Positions 1 through 6,564 of a stretch of DNA of 9,014 bases are shown here, piece by piece. The notes beneath the pieces are model-generated. The model was not told the DNA's origin. It made no database searches and was given only the letters and a program-made list of their open reading frames with translations. The DNA comes from an uncultured Ignavibacteriota bacterium (GTDB lineage Bacteria > Bacteroidota > Ignavibacteria > UBA10030 > UBA8401). The stretch's first letter is position 1. Each line of letters starts with the position of its first letter. Location of the stretch: assembly GCA_903907305.1 (NCBI GenBank), contig CAIVNT010000519.1:1-9014 (forward strand). The letters run 5' to 3'. The position numbers and the translations under genes are program-made.

Positions 1-667
1 ACAAGGCGTAAACATTCCCGCCGCCCGATGAAATATTCATCACAGGAAAACCGGTCATTCCAGTCATGACCATTGTCCAATTTGCCGCATTATCCGTTGA
101 AAGATAGACTCCTCCGCCTGTCCCGGCGAGTAGGTTTGTTCCGTTCACTGCAAGTTTATAGATATAAAAATTTCCATCCAATCCGGAATTCGACGCCGTC
201 CAACTCCATCCGTCATCCGTCGATACAAACACTCCGTTCCCGGATGTCCCTGCAAACATCTTTGATCCGATCACCGCAATCGAACTGACATAAAGATTTT
301 CGATCCCATAATTTGAAGCGACCCATTCAGTATCACTGTTCGCCATTTGATATATACCGCTTCCGCCTAATCCCGCGTAGATATTTTCGCCATTGACAAG
401 GATATCATTCACGACATATCCCCACGTTCCTTTTGCAAGACCTGTATTCACCATTTTCCAATGAGCGCCGTCATCGGAACTACGGAACACTCCACTCGAG
501 CCGCCTCCATAGAGCGTTCCATTTTTTTCGGCAATAGTGACAACCGCTGCGTCCGATACCGGACCGCCGGTTTGGATCCACTGAGACTGAAGCATGGTTG
601 TAAAAAATATTATGCTGAATAATAAATTATTTCTGCGAAAAGTGACAACACTCGTCTCAATGACCAT
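1..667 (-). CDS. Secreted Asp-box/BNR-repeat beta-propeller-like protein, 3' end missing
   Basis: An open reading frame of 222 codons runs off the left edge, so the C-terminus is not seen. The ATG at 667 is chosen because an in-frame TAA lies shortly upstream and the next ATG would remove the signal peptide. The N-terminus has Arg-Arg at residues 11-12 followed by a hydrophobic stretch (about 15-27), a plausible Sec signal. Four Asp-box-like repeats of the form S-x-D-x-G-x-x-W follow, with their Trp at 70, 115, 156 and 197 (spacing 41-45). The clearest are SSDDGAHW (63-70) and STDDGWSW (149-156); the second (MANSDTEW) is degenerate. Such repeats occur in sialidase-like and YCF48-like propellers that are often surface or secreted in FCB-group bacteria. 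Substrate and function cannot be told. A type IX sorting domain, if any, would lie outside the window. Confidence 0.8.
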   Translation of the reverse strand, partial: MVIETSVVTFRRNNLLFSIIFFTTMLQSQWIQTGGPVSDAAVVTIAEKNGTLYGGGSSGVFRSSDDGAHWKMVNTGLAKGTWGYVVNDILVNGENIYAGLGGSGIYQMANSDTEWVASNYGIENLYVSSIAVIGSKMFAGTSGNGVFVSTDDGWSWTASNSGLDGNFYIYKLAVNGTNLLAGTGGGVYLSTDNAANWTMVMTGMTGFPVMNISSGGGNVYAL

Positions 668-815
668 GGACTCTTTCTTGAAAATTAGGCATCGTTATGA
701 TAGAAAATAAACTCAATACATCTCACTCAAGATATTGTTCTTGATATACATTACAAAGATGTTATTTACGGTTAGAGTAACGGAAGAAGAGTGATCTTTC
801 AGGAAGGAGATCGCT

Positions 816-1790
816 TCAGCGATTCGCAAATCCTGTCAGGAAATACATCATCGCCAGGGCGGCGAGTTTTGCGGTCTTGGAATCGATATCATATTTGGGA
901 TTGAGTTCCACGATGTCGATCAGTTTGGTCTTGCGGCGTTTACCGGCAAAGAGTGCGGCGGTAAGGAATTCTTCTGCGGTGAATCCGGTCGGCAAAGAAG
1001 CGCTCACTCCGGGAGCATCGGCGCTGTGGACGACATCCAGATCGAAGCTGACATAGAGCGAATCGACCGATGCTGTGGCGAGTTCGTAGGCAAGATCGAG
1101 TGTTTTGGTGATCCCTTCGGTGCGGACGTCGCGCAGCGAGAAGACAGTCGCTCCCCGTTCAACAAGTTCTGAGTAATGAGCTTCGGCATTGGCGAAGGAC
1201 TGAATACCGATTTCGACGAGGTTCATTGCATTGAGCGCGGAAGCCGGATGATCCAGCATCTGCCGGAAGGAGGTACAGCTGTTCCGCTTGGGGATCGGTT
1301 TGCGGAAATCAAGGTGCGTATCGATGTTGATCACGCCGACATTCTTTTTACCGGCAGAGAATCCGGTAAAATTCGGGTATGCCAAGTCGTGTCCGCCGCC
1401 AAGTACGATCGGGATGATCCCCGCCGCCGCAAGAGTCTGCACAGTCTCGCTCAATCGTCCGTGTGTCTCTTCGAGTGACTTTCCGATCTTGATATCACCG
1501 AAATCGAACATCTGCAGAGATGAAAGGGATTTTTCCTTCCCAAGAACAAACGGCGTCCTTTTGTAAAATTCCGTCCGGATGGCATCCGGACCTTCTTTTG
1601 CGCCCACTCGGCCGCCGTTCCTCTTCACCCCTTCATCCGTCGGCACACCGACGATACCAATCGTGACTTCATCCGTAAAATTCTTTTCACCCCGCAGGAC
1701 CTGATCTCCCATTCGGGGATCAGAAGCATCCTTTCGTGAGAAGAAGAGTTTCTCATCCGGCGGTTCGAGATATGTAAAGACGGTGCTCAT
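816..1790 (-). CDS. hutG: Formimidoylglutamase-like ureohydrolase (arginase family)
   Basis: A complete 324-residue protein, close to the usual length for the family. It has all the binuclear Mn-binding motifs of the arginase/agmatinase/formiminoglutamase fold: GGGHD at 131-135 (His134), DTHLD at 157-161 (Asp157, His159, Asp161) and SFDLD at 248-252 (Asp250, Asp252), followed by the APG turn at 259-261. The C-terminal VELNPKYDID segment (294-303) and the overall shape resemble formimidoylglutamase (HutG), which hydrolyses N-formimidoyl-L-glutamate to glutamate and formamide in cytosolic histidine degradation. No other hut gene is nearby, so the substrate is inferred; agmatinase or a related amidinohydrolase remains possible. 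The gene is divergent from mreD and 148 nt upstream of the propeller gene on the same strand. There is no Shine-Dalgarno sequence before the ATG. Confidence 0.85.
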   Translation of the reverse strand: MSTVFTYLEPPDEKLFFSRKDASDPRMGDQVLRGEKNFTDEVTIGIVGVPTDEGVKRNGGRVGAKEGPDAIRTEFYKRTPFVLGKEKSLSSLQMFDFGDIKIGKSLEETHGRLSETVQTLAAAGIIPIVLGGGHDLAYPNFTGFSAGKKNVGVINIDTHLDFRKPIPKRNSCTSFRQMLDHPASALNAMNLVEIGIQSFANAEAHYSELVERGATVFSLRDVRTEGITKTLDLAYELATASVDSLYVSFDLDVVHSADAPGVSASLPTGFTAEEFLTAALFAGKRRKTKLIDIVELNPKYDIDSKTAKLAALAMMYFLTGFANR

Positions 1791-1797
1791 GTGTGAA

Positions 1798-1827
1798 TAA
1801 AGTTAGGAAAGTTCGAGCAAGAAGCAA
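1798..1827 (-). promoter_or_regulatory. Putative Bacteroidetes-type promoter of the hutG-like gene
   Basis: On the minus strand TTG (1827-1825) is followed after 19 bases by TAACTTTA (1805-1798). This matches the known Bacteroidetes -33/-7 pattern TTG-N19-TAnnTTTG at all but the last base. The -7 box ends only 7 bases before the ATG, so the transcript would be leaderless or nearly so. Seen by eye only. Confidence 0.35.
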
Positions 1828-1857
1828 GGGAAGATTTTTTGCATTTTGATGCTTTTT

Positions 1858-1872
1858 AACGTAATTTCATTG
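1858..1872 (+). promoter_or_regulatory. Shared intergenic word upstream of mreD
   Basis: This 15-base stretch, AACGTAATTTCATTG, ends 40 bases before the mreD ATG. Its first nine bases (AACGTAATT) recur exactly before mrdA (2413-2421) and rodA (4431-4439). Its last eleven (TAATTTCATTG) recur exactly at 4332-4342 in the mrdA-rodA gap. It could be a promoter or operator element, but AT-rich chance similarity is possible. Confidence 0.3.
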
Positions 1873-1912
1873 AAATATTTAACCTTTTCACCGTCACCAA
1901 AAAAATTTGTTC

Positions 1913-2401
1913 ATGCCGAAACATGTACGGTTGATCCTTTTTACACTTCTTCTCGTCACATTCCAAACAACAATCGTCAGTTTCACCTCCATAGCGAATA
2001 TCATTCCCGATATCATGCTGATCTGGATCGTGTATATTGCCGTGACGCAGGGACAGATCCCGGCCACCGTGTACGGGTTTGCGATTGGATTGTTGCTGGA
2101 TCTGATCAGCGGACAGTTCCTTGGACTCTCTGCTCTCTCGAAAACTATCGCCGGATTTCTTGCAGGATATTTTTTTCACGAGAATAAGATCGAGATCAAC
2201 CTCGCGAATTATCAGTTCCTGCTTTTCGTCGGGATAGCATCCCTGGCGCACAATCTTATTTATTTCATCATCTTTACTCTGGGAAGCGAGGTCGGTCTGA
2301 TCACGGCGATATTCCGCTTCGGCATCTTCTCGTCGCTCTATACGACCTTTGTTGCAACGATCCCGATGTTCGTTCATTCACGAAGACCGAATCTGCGCTA
2401 A
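1913..2401 (+). CDS. mreD: Rod shape-determining protein MreD
   Basis: A 162-residue, very hydrophobic protein of usual MreD length with about six membrane segments (roughly residues 7-22, 31-45, 51-70, 72-88, 100-121 and 127-153). The family-typical stretch around 55-75 is recognisable: Gly55 and Gly59, then LLLDLISG and LGLSAL. MreD is an inner-membrane part of the elongasome, working with MreC, MreB, PBP2 and RodA in lateral wall synthesis. I place the start at the ATG at 1913 rather than an in-frame TTG two codons earlier. No Shine-Dalgarno sequence is visible. mrdA follows after 55 nt and rodA after that, which supports the call strongly. mreB and mreC, usually immediately upstream, are absent; a divergent hutG-like gene is there instead. 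Confidence 0.9.
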   Translation: MPKHVRLILFTLLLVTFQTTIVSFTSIANIIPDIMLIWIVYIAVTQGQIPATVYGFAIGLLLDLISGQFLGLSALSKTIAGFLAGYFFHENKIEINLANYQFLLFVGIASLAHNLIYFIIFTLGSEVGLITAIFRFGIFSSLYTTFVATIPMFVHSRRPNLR

Positions 2402-2409
2402 CGGAAACC

Positions 2410-2421
2410 TCAAACGTAATT
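2410..2421 (+). promoter_or_regulatory. Shared 12-base word upstream of mrdA
   Basis: TCAAACGTAATT lies in the 55-nt mreD-mrdA gap, 35 bases before the mrdA ATG. The identical 12-mer occurs at 4428-4439, directly before the rodA start, and its last nine bases occur before mreD. Role unknown. Confidence 0.3.
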
Positions 2422-2456
2422 GACACGCTCCACCACATGTTCTTACAACAGTAATT

Positions 2457-4283
2457 ATGATCGATGATTTTGGTTCCGCCGACCGGCGGTTCGTTATCAA
2501 AATGGTACTAACGGCAGGATTTCTTCTGCTGTTCGCACGGCTGTTCCAACTGCAGTATGTGAATGCGGAACTGTATGGAAAAGAAGCAGAAGAGAATTCC
2601 ATCCGCAACGTGCCGAAGGTCGCCATCCGCGGATACATGTACGACCGGAATAACAAACTGCTCGTGGATAATCGTCCTTCCTATACTGTGATGCTCACGC
2701 CGGTCGACTTCGACAAAAAATATCTTCCTCTGCTTTCGAAGATCCTTTCCATGTCCGAAGAGTCGATCATGGACAAGATCAAACTCGGCAGAAAATACAA
2801 CGCGTTCATTCCCACCCGCATCAAGCGCGACATCACCTTCGCCGAACTCTCGCTGCTGGAGGAACTGAAAGACAAATTGTACGGCGTAGAGATCCAGATG
2901 GAATCCAAACGCTCCTACCCCACCGGAGCGCGCGGAAGCCATCTGTTCGGATATGCGAAGGAAATTTCCGACGCACAATTGGAGAAGCAGAAAAGCGATT
3001 ATCAGCCCGGCGACATCATCGGCAGCACCGGAATCGAAGCAAAATATGAACAAATGCTCCGCGGTGAAAAAGGATATGAGTTCATCTCGCAGAATGCCAA
3101 AGGACAGATCATCGGAAATTTTGACAATGGAAAGCACGACATCCTTCCGGTGGACGGATTCGATCTGCATCTCGCCATAGACCGCGACGTACAAACGATG
3201 GCGGAATCGCTTCTTGCGGACAAACGCGGGGCCGTTGTTGCGATCGATCCGCGGAATGGCGGCATCATCGCACTGGTCAGCAAACCGGATTACGATCTTT
3301 CACTGATGAGCGGGACCACGCCACCCGAAGTGTGGCGTGCATTGAATAATGATGAGGGAATTCCTCTCTACAACCGCGCAACACTCACGCGGTATCCGCC
3401 CGGATCGACATTCAAAATGCTGCTGGCACTTGTCGCATTGGATAAAAAGATCATCGATGAGAATTGGACGATCACATGTCCCGGCTCATTCCACTACGGG
3501 AACAAAATTTTCAAATGCGAACATGTCCACGGACGGGTGAATGTCGTCGATGCGATCCACAAGTCGTGCAACGTCTTCTTCTATCAGCTGATGCTGAAAG
3601 TCGGGATCGATGACTGGAGCGAGATGGGAAAACAATTCGGTTTCGGTAAGCAGACGAAAGTGGACATCACCGAAGAGAATTCCGGATTGATGCCGGACAG
3701 AGCCTATTATGACCGCATTCACGGAAAAGGAAAATGGACCCAGGGATATCTGATCAGTCTCGGCATCGGTCAGGGCGAGGTCGGCGTCACTCCGCTGCAG
3801 ATGGCAAACTATGCTTCAATGCTTGCAAATAAAGGAAAATACTATCAGCCTCATGCGGTGAACAGTATTGTAAACAGAGAGACGAAAAAGAAAGAGAATG
3901 TGAAAGTGGATACCCGGCAAGTGAACCTTTCGGATCAATCATGGGCACTCGTCCGCGAAGGGATGCGTCGCGCGGTGATGGAACTTGGAGGAACGGGACG
4001 GGCGGCAAAGGTCCCGGGAATTCAGGTTGCGGGAAAGACGGGAACTGCGCAGAATCCCCACGGAAAATCGCATGCGTGGTTCATGGGATTCGCTCCATAT
4101 GACGATCCGAAGATCGCCATCTGCGTGATGGTAGAGAATGTAGGATACGGCGGTGCATTCGCCGCTCCGATCGCGGGAATGTGTATGGAGGAATTCCTAT
4201 ACGGAGAGATCATCCGCTACGGAAAACAGCCGCTTCCGCTTGAACCAAACGAACCGGATGAGGAACCATCCGCACTGAATTAA
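2457..4283 (+). CDS. mrdA: Penicillin-binding protein 2 (elongation transpeptidase)
   Basis: A 608-residue class B penicillin-binding protein. It has a short cytoplasmic N-terminus, one membrane anchor (about 15-35), a pedestal/dimerisation domain (about 40-220) that starts with the conserved RGYMYDRN (58-65), and a transpeptidase domain (about 235-585). The three active-site motifs are present: STFK at 317-320 (nucleophile Ser317, Lys320), SCN at 370-372 and KTG at 527-529. PBP2 cross-links peptidoglycan in the periplasm during elongation and activates RodA, whose gene follows. The C-terminal tail after about 590 is rich in Pro and Glu and probably disordered. Position between mreD and rodA distinguishes it from the divisome homologue FtsI. 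The start codon lacks a Shine-Dalgarno sequence. Confidence 0.95.
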   Translation: MIDDFGSADRRFVIKMVLTAGFLLLFARLFQLQYVNAELYGKEAEENSIRNVPKVAIRGYMYDRNNKLLVDNRPSYTVMLTPVDFDKKYLPLLSKILSMSEESIMDKIKLGRKYNAFIPTRIKRDITFAELSLLEELKDKLYGVEIQMESKRSYPTGARGSHLFGYAKEISDAQLEKQKSDYQPGDIIGSTGIEAKYEQMLRGEKGYEFISQNAKGQIIGNFDNGKHDILPVDGFDLHLAIDRDVQTMAESLLADKRGAVVAIDPRNGGIIALVSKPDYDLSLMSGTTPPEVWRALNNDEGIPLYNRATLTRYPPGSTFKMLLALVALDKKIIDENWTITCPGSFHYGNKIFKCEHVHGRVNVVDAIHKSCNVFFYQLMLKVGIDDWSEMGKQFGFGKQTKVDITEENSGLMPDRAYYDRIHGKGKWTQGYLISLGIGQGEVGVTPLQMANYASMLANKGKYYQPHAVNSIVNRETKKKENVKVDTRQVNLSDQSWALVREGMRRAVMELGGTGRAAKVPGIQVAGKTGTAQNPHGKSHAWFMGFAPYDDPKIAICVMVENVGYGGAFAAPIAGMCMEEFLYGEIIRYGKQPLPLEPNEPDEEPSALN

Positions 4284-4331
4284 GTGAACGATAATAATTG
4301 CCGGGTGCTTCGACTCTAAACGGTGCATCAT

Positions 4332-4342
4332 TAATTTCATTG
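4332..4342 (+). promoter_or_regulatory. Second copy of the TAATTTCATTG word, in the mrdA-rodA gap
   Basis: This 11-mer is identical to 1862-1872 upstream of mreD and in both places is followed by an A-rich GAAA/GGAAA. It lies just ahead of the nested inverted repeat at 4348-4413. The nine-base core TAATTTCAT is also found on the minus strand at 7650-7642, upstream of the MBL-fold gene. It may mark a promoter element or be chance. Confidence 0.25.
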
Positions 4343-4347
4343 GAAAG

Positions 4348-4413
4348 TCATGGTGAGCAAGTTCCGATGCAGAGCTCAATCATTCATTGGCATCGGAACG
4401 CGTCGAACCATGA
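4348..4413 (+). repeat. Large nested inverted repeat before rodA, possible structured leader
   Basis: The inner arms are GTTCCGATGC (4361-4370) and GCATCGGAAC (4390-4399), a perfect 10-bp match around a 19-nt loop. The outer arms TCATGGT (4348-4354) and ACCATGA (4407-4413) match over 7 bp, with 6- and 7-nt internal-loop sides. A competing partner for the left arm exists: TGCATC at 4324-4329 can pair with GATGCA at 4366-4371. In addition TTCGAC (4309-4314) can pair with GTCGAA (4402-4407). There is no U-run after the hairpin, so it is not a standard intrinsic terminator. It could be a leader structure for rodA, an mRNA-processing or stability element, or a protein-binding palindrome. Confidence 0.5.
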
Positions 4414-4427
4414 TATAACACATTCAA

Positions 4428-4439
4428 TCAAACGTAATT
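4428..4439 (+). promoter_or_regulatory. Shared 12-base word abutting the rodA start
   Basis: TCAAACGTAATT is identical to 2410-2421 before mrdA. Here it ends one base before the rodA ATG, so if it is a site in common, its spacing to the start codon is not conserved. Confidence 0.3.
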
Positions 4440-4440
4440 C

Positions 4441-5661
4441 ATGAACTCATTCTTCAAAGAATATTTTGATCGGACGATCTTCTTCTGCGTTCTCTCGCTC
4501 GTCGGTATCGGATTGCTCTCCATCTACAGCGCTACATTCGACGCGTATGAGGGACGGGATTTCTACCGACAGTTGATGTGGGTCGGCGTCGGATTCGTCT
4601 CCATGATCACAATGATGCTCCTTCCGCTCCGCTGGCTTCAGCGGAATGCGCTGAGGATCTTCTTCTCCTCGTTGAGTCTTCTGGTGCTGGTGCTCCTCGT
4701 CGGGAAAAGGGTCTACGGTTCGCAAAGCTGGCTCGGTTTCGGAGGATTGGGAATTCAGCCGTCTGAATTCGTGAAGATCACCACGATGCTTGCTCTTGCG
4801 TCTTTTCTCAGTCAAAGCGATGTGAAAGCAACCGATCTGAAGGATCTTGTAAAAGCAAGTGCCATCCTCGCGCTTCCGATCGTGCTGATCATGCTGCAGC
4901 CCGATTTCGGAACATGTCTTACGTTCATTGCCATGTTCATTCCCATCCTCTACTGGGCAGGTGCATCGAAATTCTTGATCATCATTATCATCGCTCCGGC
5001 ATTCGTTGCCGCGGCCTCTGTCTTCGGCACGACGCCGTTCCTTATCGTCCTGGTGATACTCGGTGCCGGACTCTACCTGCTGCGTGAAGAGAACCGGTTC
5101 TTTGCAACGATTGTCTTCGGCGTAAATGTCGTTATCGGATTCTTCGTGCAGATCGTTTACGATAAACTTCCACTCTATCAGCAAAAACGTATCGCAACAT
5201 TTCTCGATCCGAACAACGATCCTCTTGGCGCAGGGTATAATGTCATCCAGGCAAAAGTGGCGATCGGTTCCGGCGGATTGTTCGGGAAAGGATTCATGCG
5301 CGGAACACAGACGCAGCTGAGCTTCATTCCGAAGCAATGGACCGATTTTATCTTCTGCGTTCCCGGCGAGGAGTTCGGTCTGGTCGGTGGCATTGTCGTG
5401 CTTGGTCTGTTCGCCATATTACTGTTCCACGGCGTTCGTCTTGCGTCTATTGCAAAGAATAAGTTCGGATCGCTGCTCGCACTCGGTTTTACCACTCTCT
5501 TTGCGTTCCACGTGTTTGTCAACATCGGCATGTCTGTGGGACTGATGCCCGTGATCGGCATTCCTCTTCCCTTCCTCAGCTACGGCGGTTCATCGCTCGT
5601 TTCGTACATGATGATCGCGGGATTGATGATGAACGTGTACGCAAACCGGAAAGAATATTAG
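4441..5661 (+). CDS. rodA: Rod shape-determining peptidoglycan glycosyltransferase RodA (SEDS)
   Basis: A 406-residue polytopic membrane protein of the SEDS family (FtsW/RodA/SpoVE), usual length. Recognisable segments are GSQSW (93-97) leading into QPSEFVK (106-112), LQPDFGT (152-158), DPLGAGYN (260-267; Asp260 aligns by motif with the Asp regarded as catalytic in RodA), AIGSGGLFGKG (274-284), TDFIF (301-305) and PFLSYGGSS (377-385). It polymerises lipid II into glycan strands in the elongasome together with PBP2. It is third in the mreD-mrdA-rodA row. The 157-nt gap from mrdA is long for a simple operon and holds an inverted repeat, so rodA may have its own control. No Shine-Dalgarno sequence is visible. 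Confidence 0.95.
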   Translation: MNSFFKEYFDRTIFFCVLSLVGIGLLSIYSATFDAYEGRDFYRQLMWVGVGFVSMITMMLLPLRWLQRNALRIFFSSLSLLVLVLLVGKRVYGSQSWLGFGGLGIQPSEFVKITTMLALASFLSQSDVKATDLKDLVKASAILALPIVLIMLQPDFGTCLTFIAMFIPILYWAGASKFLIIIIIAPAFVAAASVFGTTPFLIVLVILGAGLYLLREENRFFATIVFGVNVVIGFFVQIVYDKLPLYQQKRIATFLDPNNDPLGAGYNVIQAKVAIGSGGLFGKGFMRGTQTQLSFIPKQWTDFIFCVPGEEFGLVGGIVVLGLFAILLFHGVRLASIAKNKFGSLLALGFTTLFAFHVFVNIGMSVGLMPVIGIPLPFLSYGGSSLVSYMMIAGLMMNVYANRKEY

Positions 5662-5700
5662 CCCTGACCTCAGTGTTCTTTCGGTTTCACAATGATATTC

Positions 5701-5719
5701 GAGATAATTTCTCTTTTTT
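5701..5719 (+). terminator. Weak candidate terminator after rodA
   Basis: GAGA (5701-5704) can pair with TCTC (5710-5713) around a 5-nt loop, directly followed by six T (5714-5719). The stem is only four pairs, so this is a weak call, but it lies where the mre cluster should end. Confidence 0.2.
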
Positions 5720-5769
5720 ATTACCCTCTGTTCCGCGTCACACCCTCGGGTTACCGGACAGATATATAG

Positions 5770-5800
5770 TTGAGGTTGTATTGCGGAGTTCGTATTTTCG
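5770..5800 (+). promoter_or_regulatory. Putative promoter of the lipoprotein gene
   Basis: TTGAGG (5770-5775) and TATTTT (5793-5798) are 17 bases apart, a fair sigma-70-like pair. The same site reads as TTG-N20-TATTTTCG, a near match to the Bacteroidetes -33/-7 consensus. Transcription would begin near 5805, giving a leader of about 35 nt with GAGG at 5825-5828 before the ATG. Confidence 0.4.
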
Positions 5801-5839
5801 AAGTGTTCATTCAGTGTTTATCACGAGGAAACACATCCC

Positions 5840-6508
5840 ATGAAACGATATTTATTCTTCATCATTCTTCTTCTTTCTGTCGGTTGCAGCGACGATCAAC
5901 TGGTCGCGATCACGGACGGAAAAGTGTTTTCGCAATTGACTGTGCGGTATGATAAAAATACCAATATTACTTCCGCCACCGCAGCATTCTGGAAGGGATC
6001 ACAGAGCGGTGCTCGTCTCGTTTTTAACGGCAACGCCACGATCCTTTTTCAAAGTATCGCCATGGATTATCGGTCCGATTACACCTATATCAAAGAGATG
6101 AAAGATGCTCAAACACCGGCAACATTCAAGATCACGGATGTGAACAAAAAAATATTTACCAACACCGCCACACTCAACGCGGTCGATTTTCCATTTGGTA
6201 TGAACCTCGACACCATCGACACAACGCAGCCACTGACCATTGCGTGGAACGGTACGGCACTTGAAAATCTTGAGATCGTCACGCTTCGGATCGGGACGGG
6301 AACGGTCCGGGCCATTCAGGATACCATGGGAAAGACCAGCATTACGTTCACCACGTCGTTATTCTCTCAGATATCGTCGTTGAAAAACACCACATCCACC
6401 ATCACATTAGAGCGCTCAAAGTCTCCTGTATTAACGGATGACCTTGGCGGCGGCGGTACGATCACATCGCAGTACGTTGCACTCTCGAGAACGGTCTATT
6501 TAAAATAA
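5840..6508 (+). CDS. Putative lipoprotein of unknown function
   Basis: A 222-residue protein whose N-terminus is a lipoprotein signal: Lys-Arg at 2-3, a hydrophobic run at 5-12, then SVGC with Cys16 as the likely lipidated residue. Ser at -3 is less usual than Leu, with Leu12 at -4. Cys16 is followed by Ser-Asp-Asp-Gln, like the acidic export signal that sends Bacteroidetes lipoproteins to the cell surface. The mature part is rich in Thr, Ser, Asn and alternating hydrophobic residues, suggesting a beta-sandwich; no cysteine follows Cys16 and I see no catalytic motif. A GLY-rich DDLGGGGT lies near the end (200-207). I do not recognise a family. The gene has its own likely promoter and GAGG ribosome-binding site, and its stop codon is inside the terminator hairpin shared with the convergent gene. 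Confidence 0.8.
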   Translation: MKRYLFFIILLLSVGCSDDQLVAITDGKVFSQLTVRYDKNTNITSATAAFWKGSQSGARLVFNGNATILFQSIAMDYRSDYTYIKEMKDAQTPATFKITDVNKKIFTNTATLNAVDFPFGMNLDTIDTTQPLTIAWNGTALENLEIVTLRIGTGTVRAIQDTMGKTSITFTTSLFSQISSLKNTTSTITLERSKSPVLTDDLGGGGTITSQYVALSRTVYLK

Positions 6509-6545
6509 GAATGTCATTACCGGCCATGGCAATGACATTCTTATT
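6504..6545. terminator. Bidirectional terminator-like hairpin between convergent genes
   Basis: The 15-base arms 6504-6518 and 6531-6545 are perfectly complementary around a 12-nt loop that itself contains the palindrome GCCATGGC (6523-6530). The left arm includes the TAA stop of the lipoprotein gene. A run of eight T lies at 6554-6561 on the plus strand, 8 nt beyond the stem; on the minus strand the stem is followed by TTA-rich sequence. It is well placed to end both convergent transcripts. Confidence 0.75.
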
Positions 6546-6564
6546 GGGACTAATTTTTTTTACG

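Noticed and set aside
73..288. A 71-codon plus-strand frame near the left edge
   Set aside because: It lies antisense within the Asp-box propeller gene, whose repeats and signal peptide are clear.
727..744. Short inverted repeat TCAAGA-N6-TCTTGA upstream of the propeller gene
   Set aside because: Only six pairs in AT-rich DNA; it could be an operator, but nothing else supports it.
796..830. Hairpin around the hutG-like stop codon (ATCGCT/AGCGAT) as a terminator
   Set aside because: The stem is short with a very tight loop, overlaps coding sequence, and no T-run follows on the minus strand.
1856..2377. A 173-codon open frame antisense to mreD
   Set aside because: The product is charged and low in hydrophobics, as expected from the complement of a membrane-protein gene; mreD is well supported by its motifs and context.
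2508..3194. A 228-codon open frame antisense to mrdA
   Set aside because: It is fully contained in the PBP2 coding region, whose motifs are complete; no family-like motif is seen in the antisense product.
4447..5337. A 296-codon open frame antisense to rodA
   Set aside because: Its product is an implausible, highly charged His/Glu/Asp/Arg-rich chain, the mirror of hydrophobic rodA codons. rodA itself is unmistakable.
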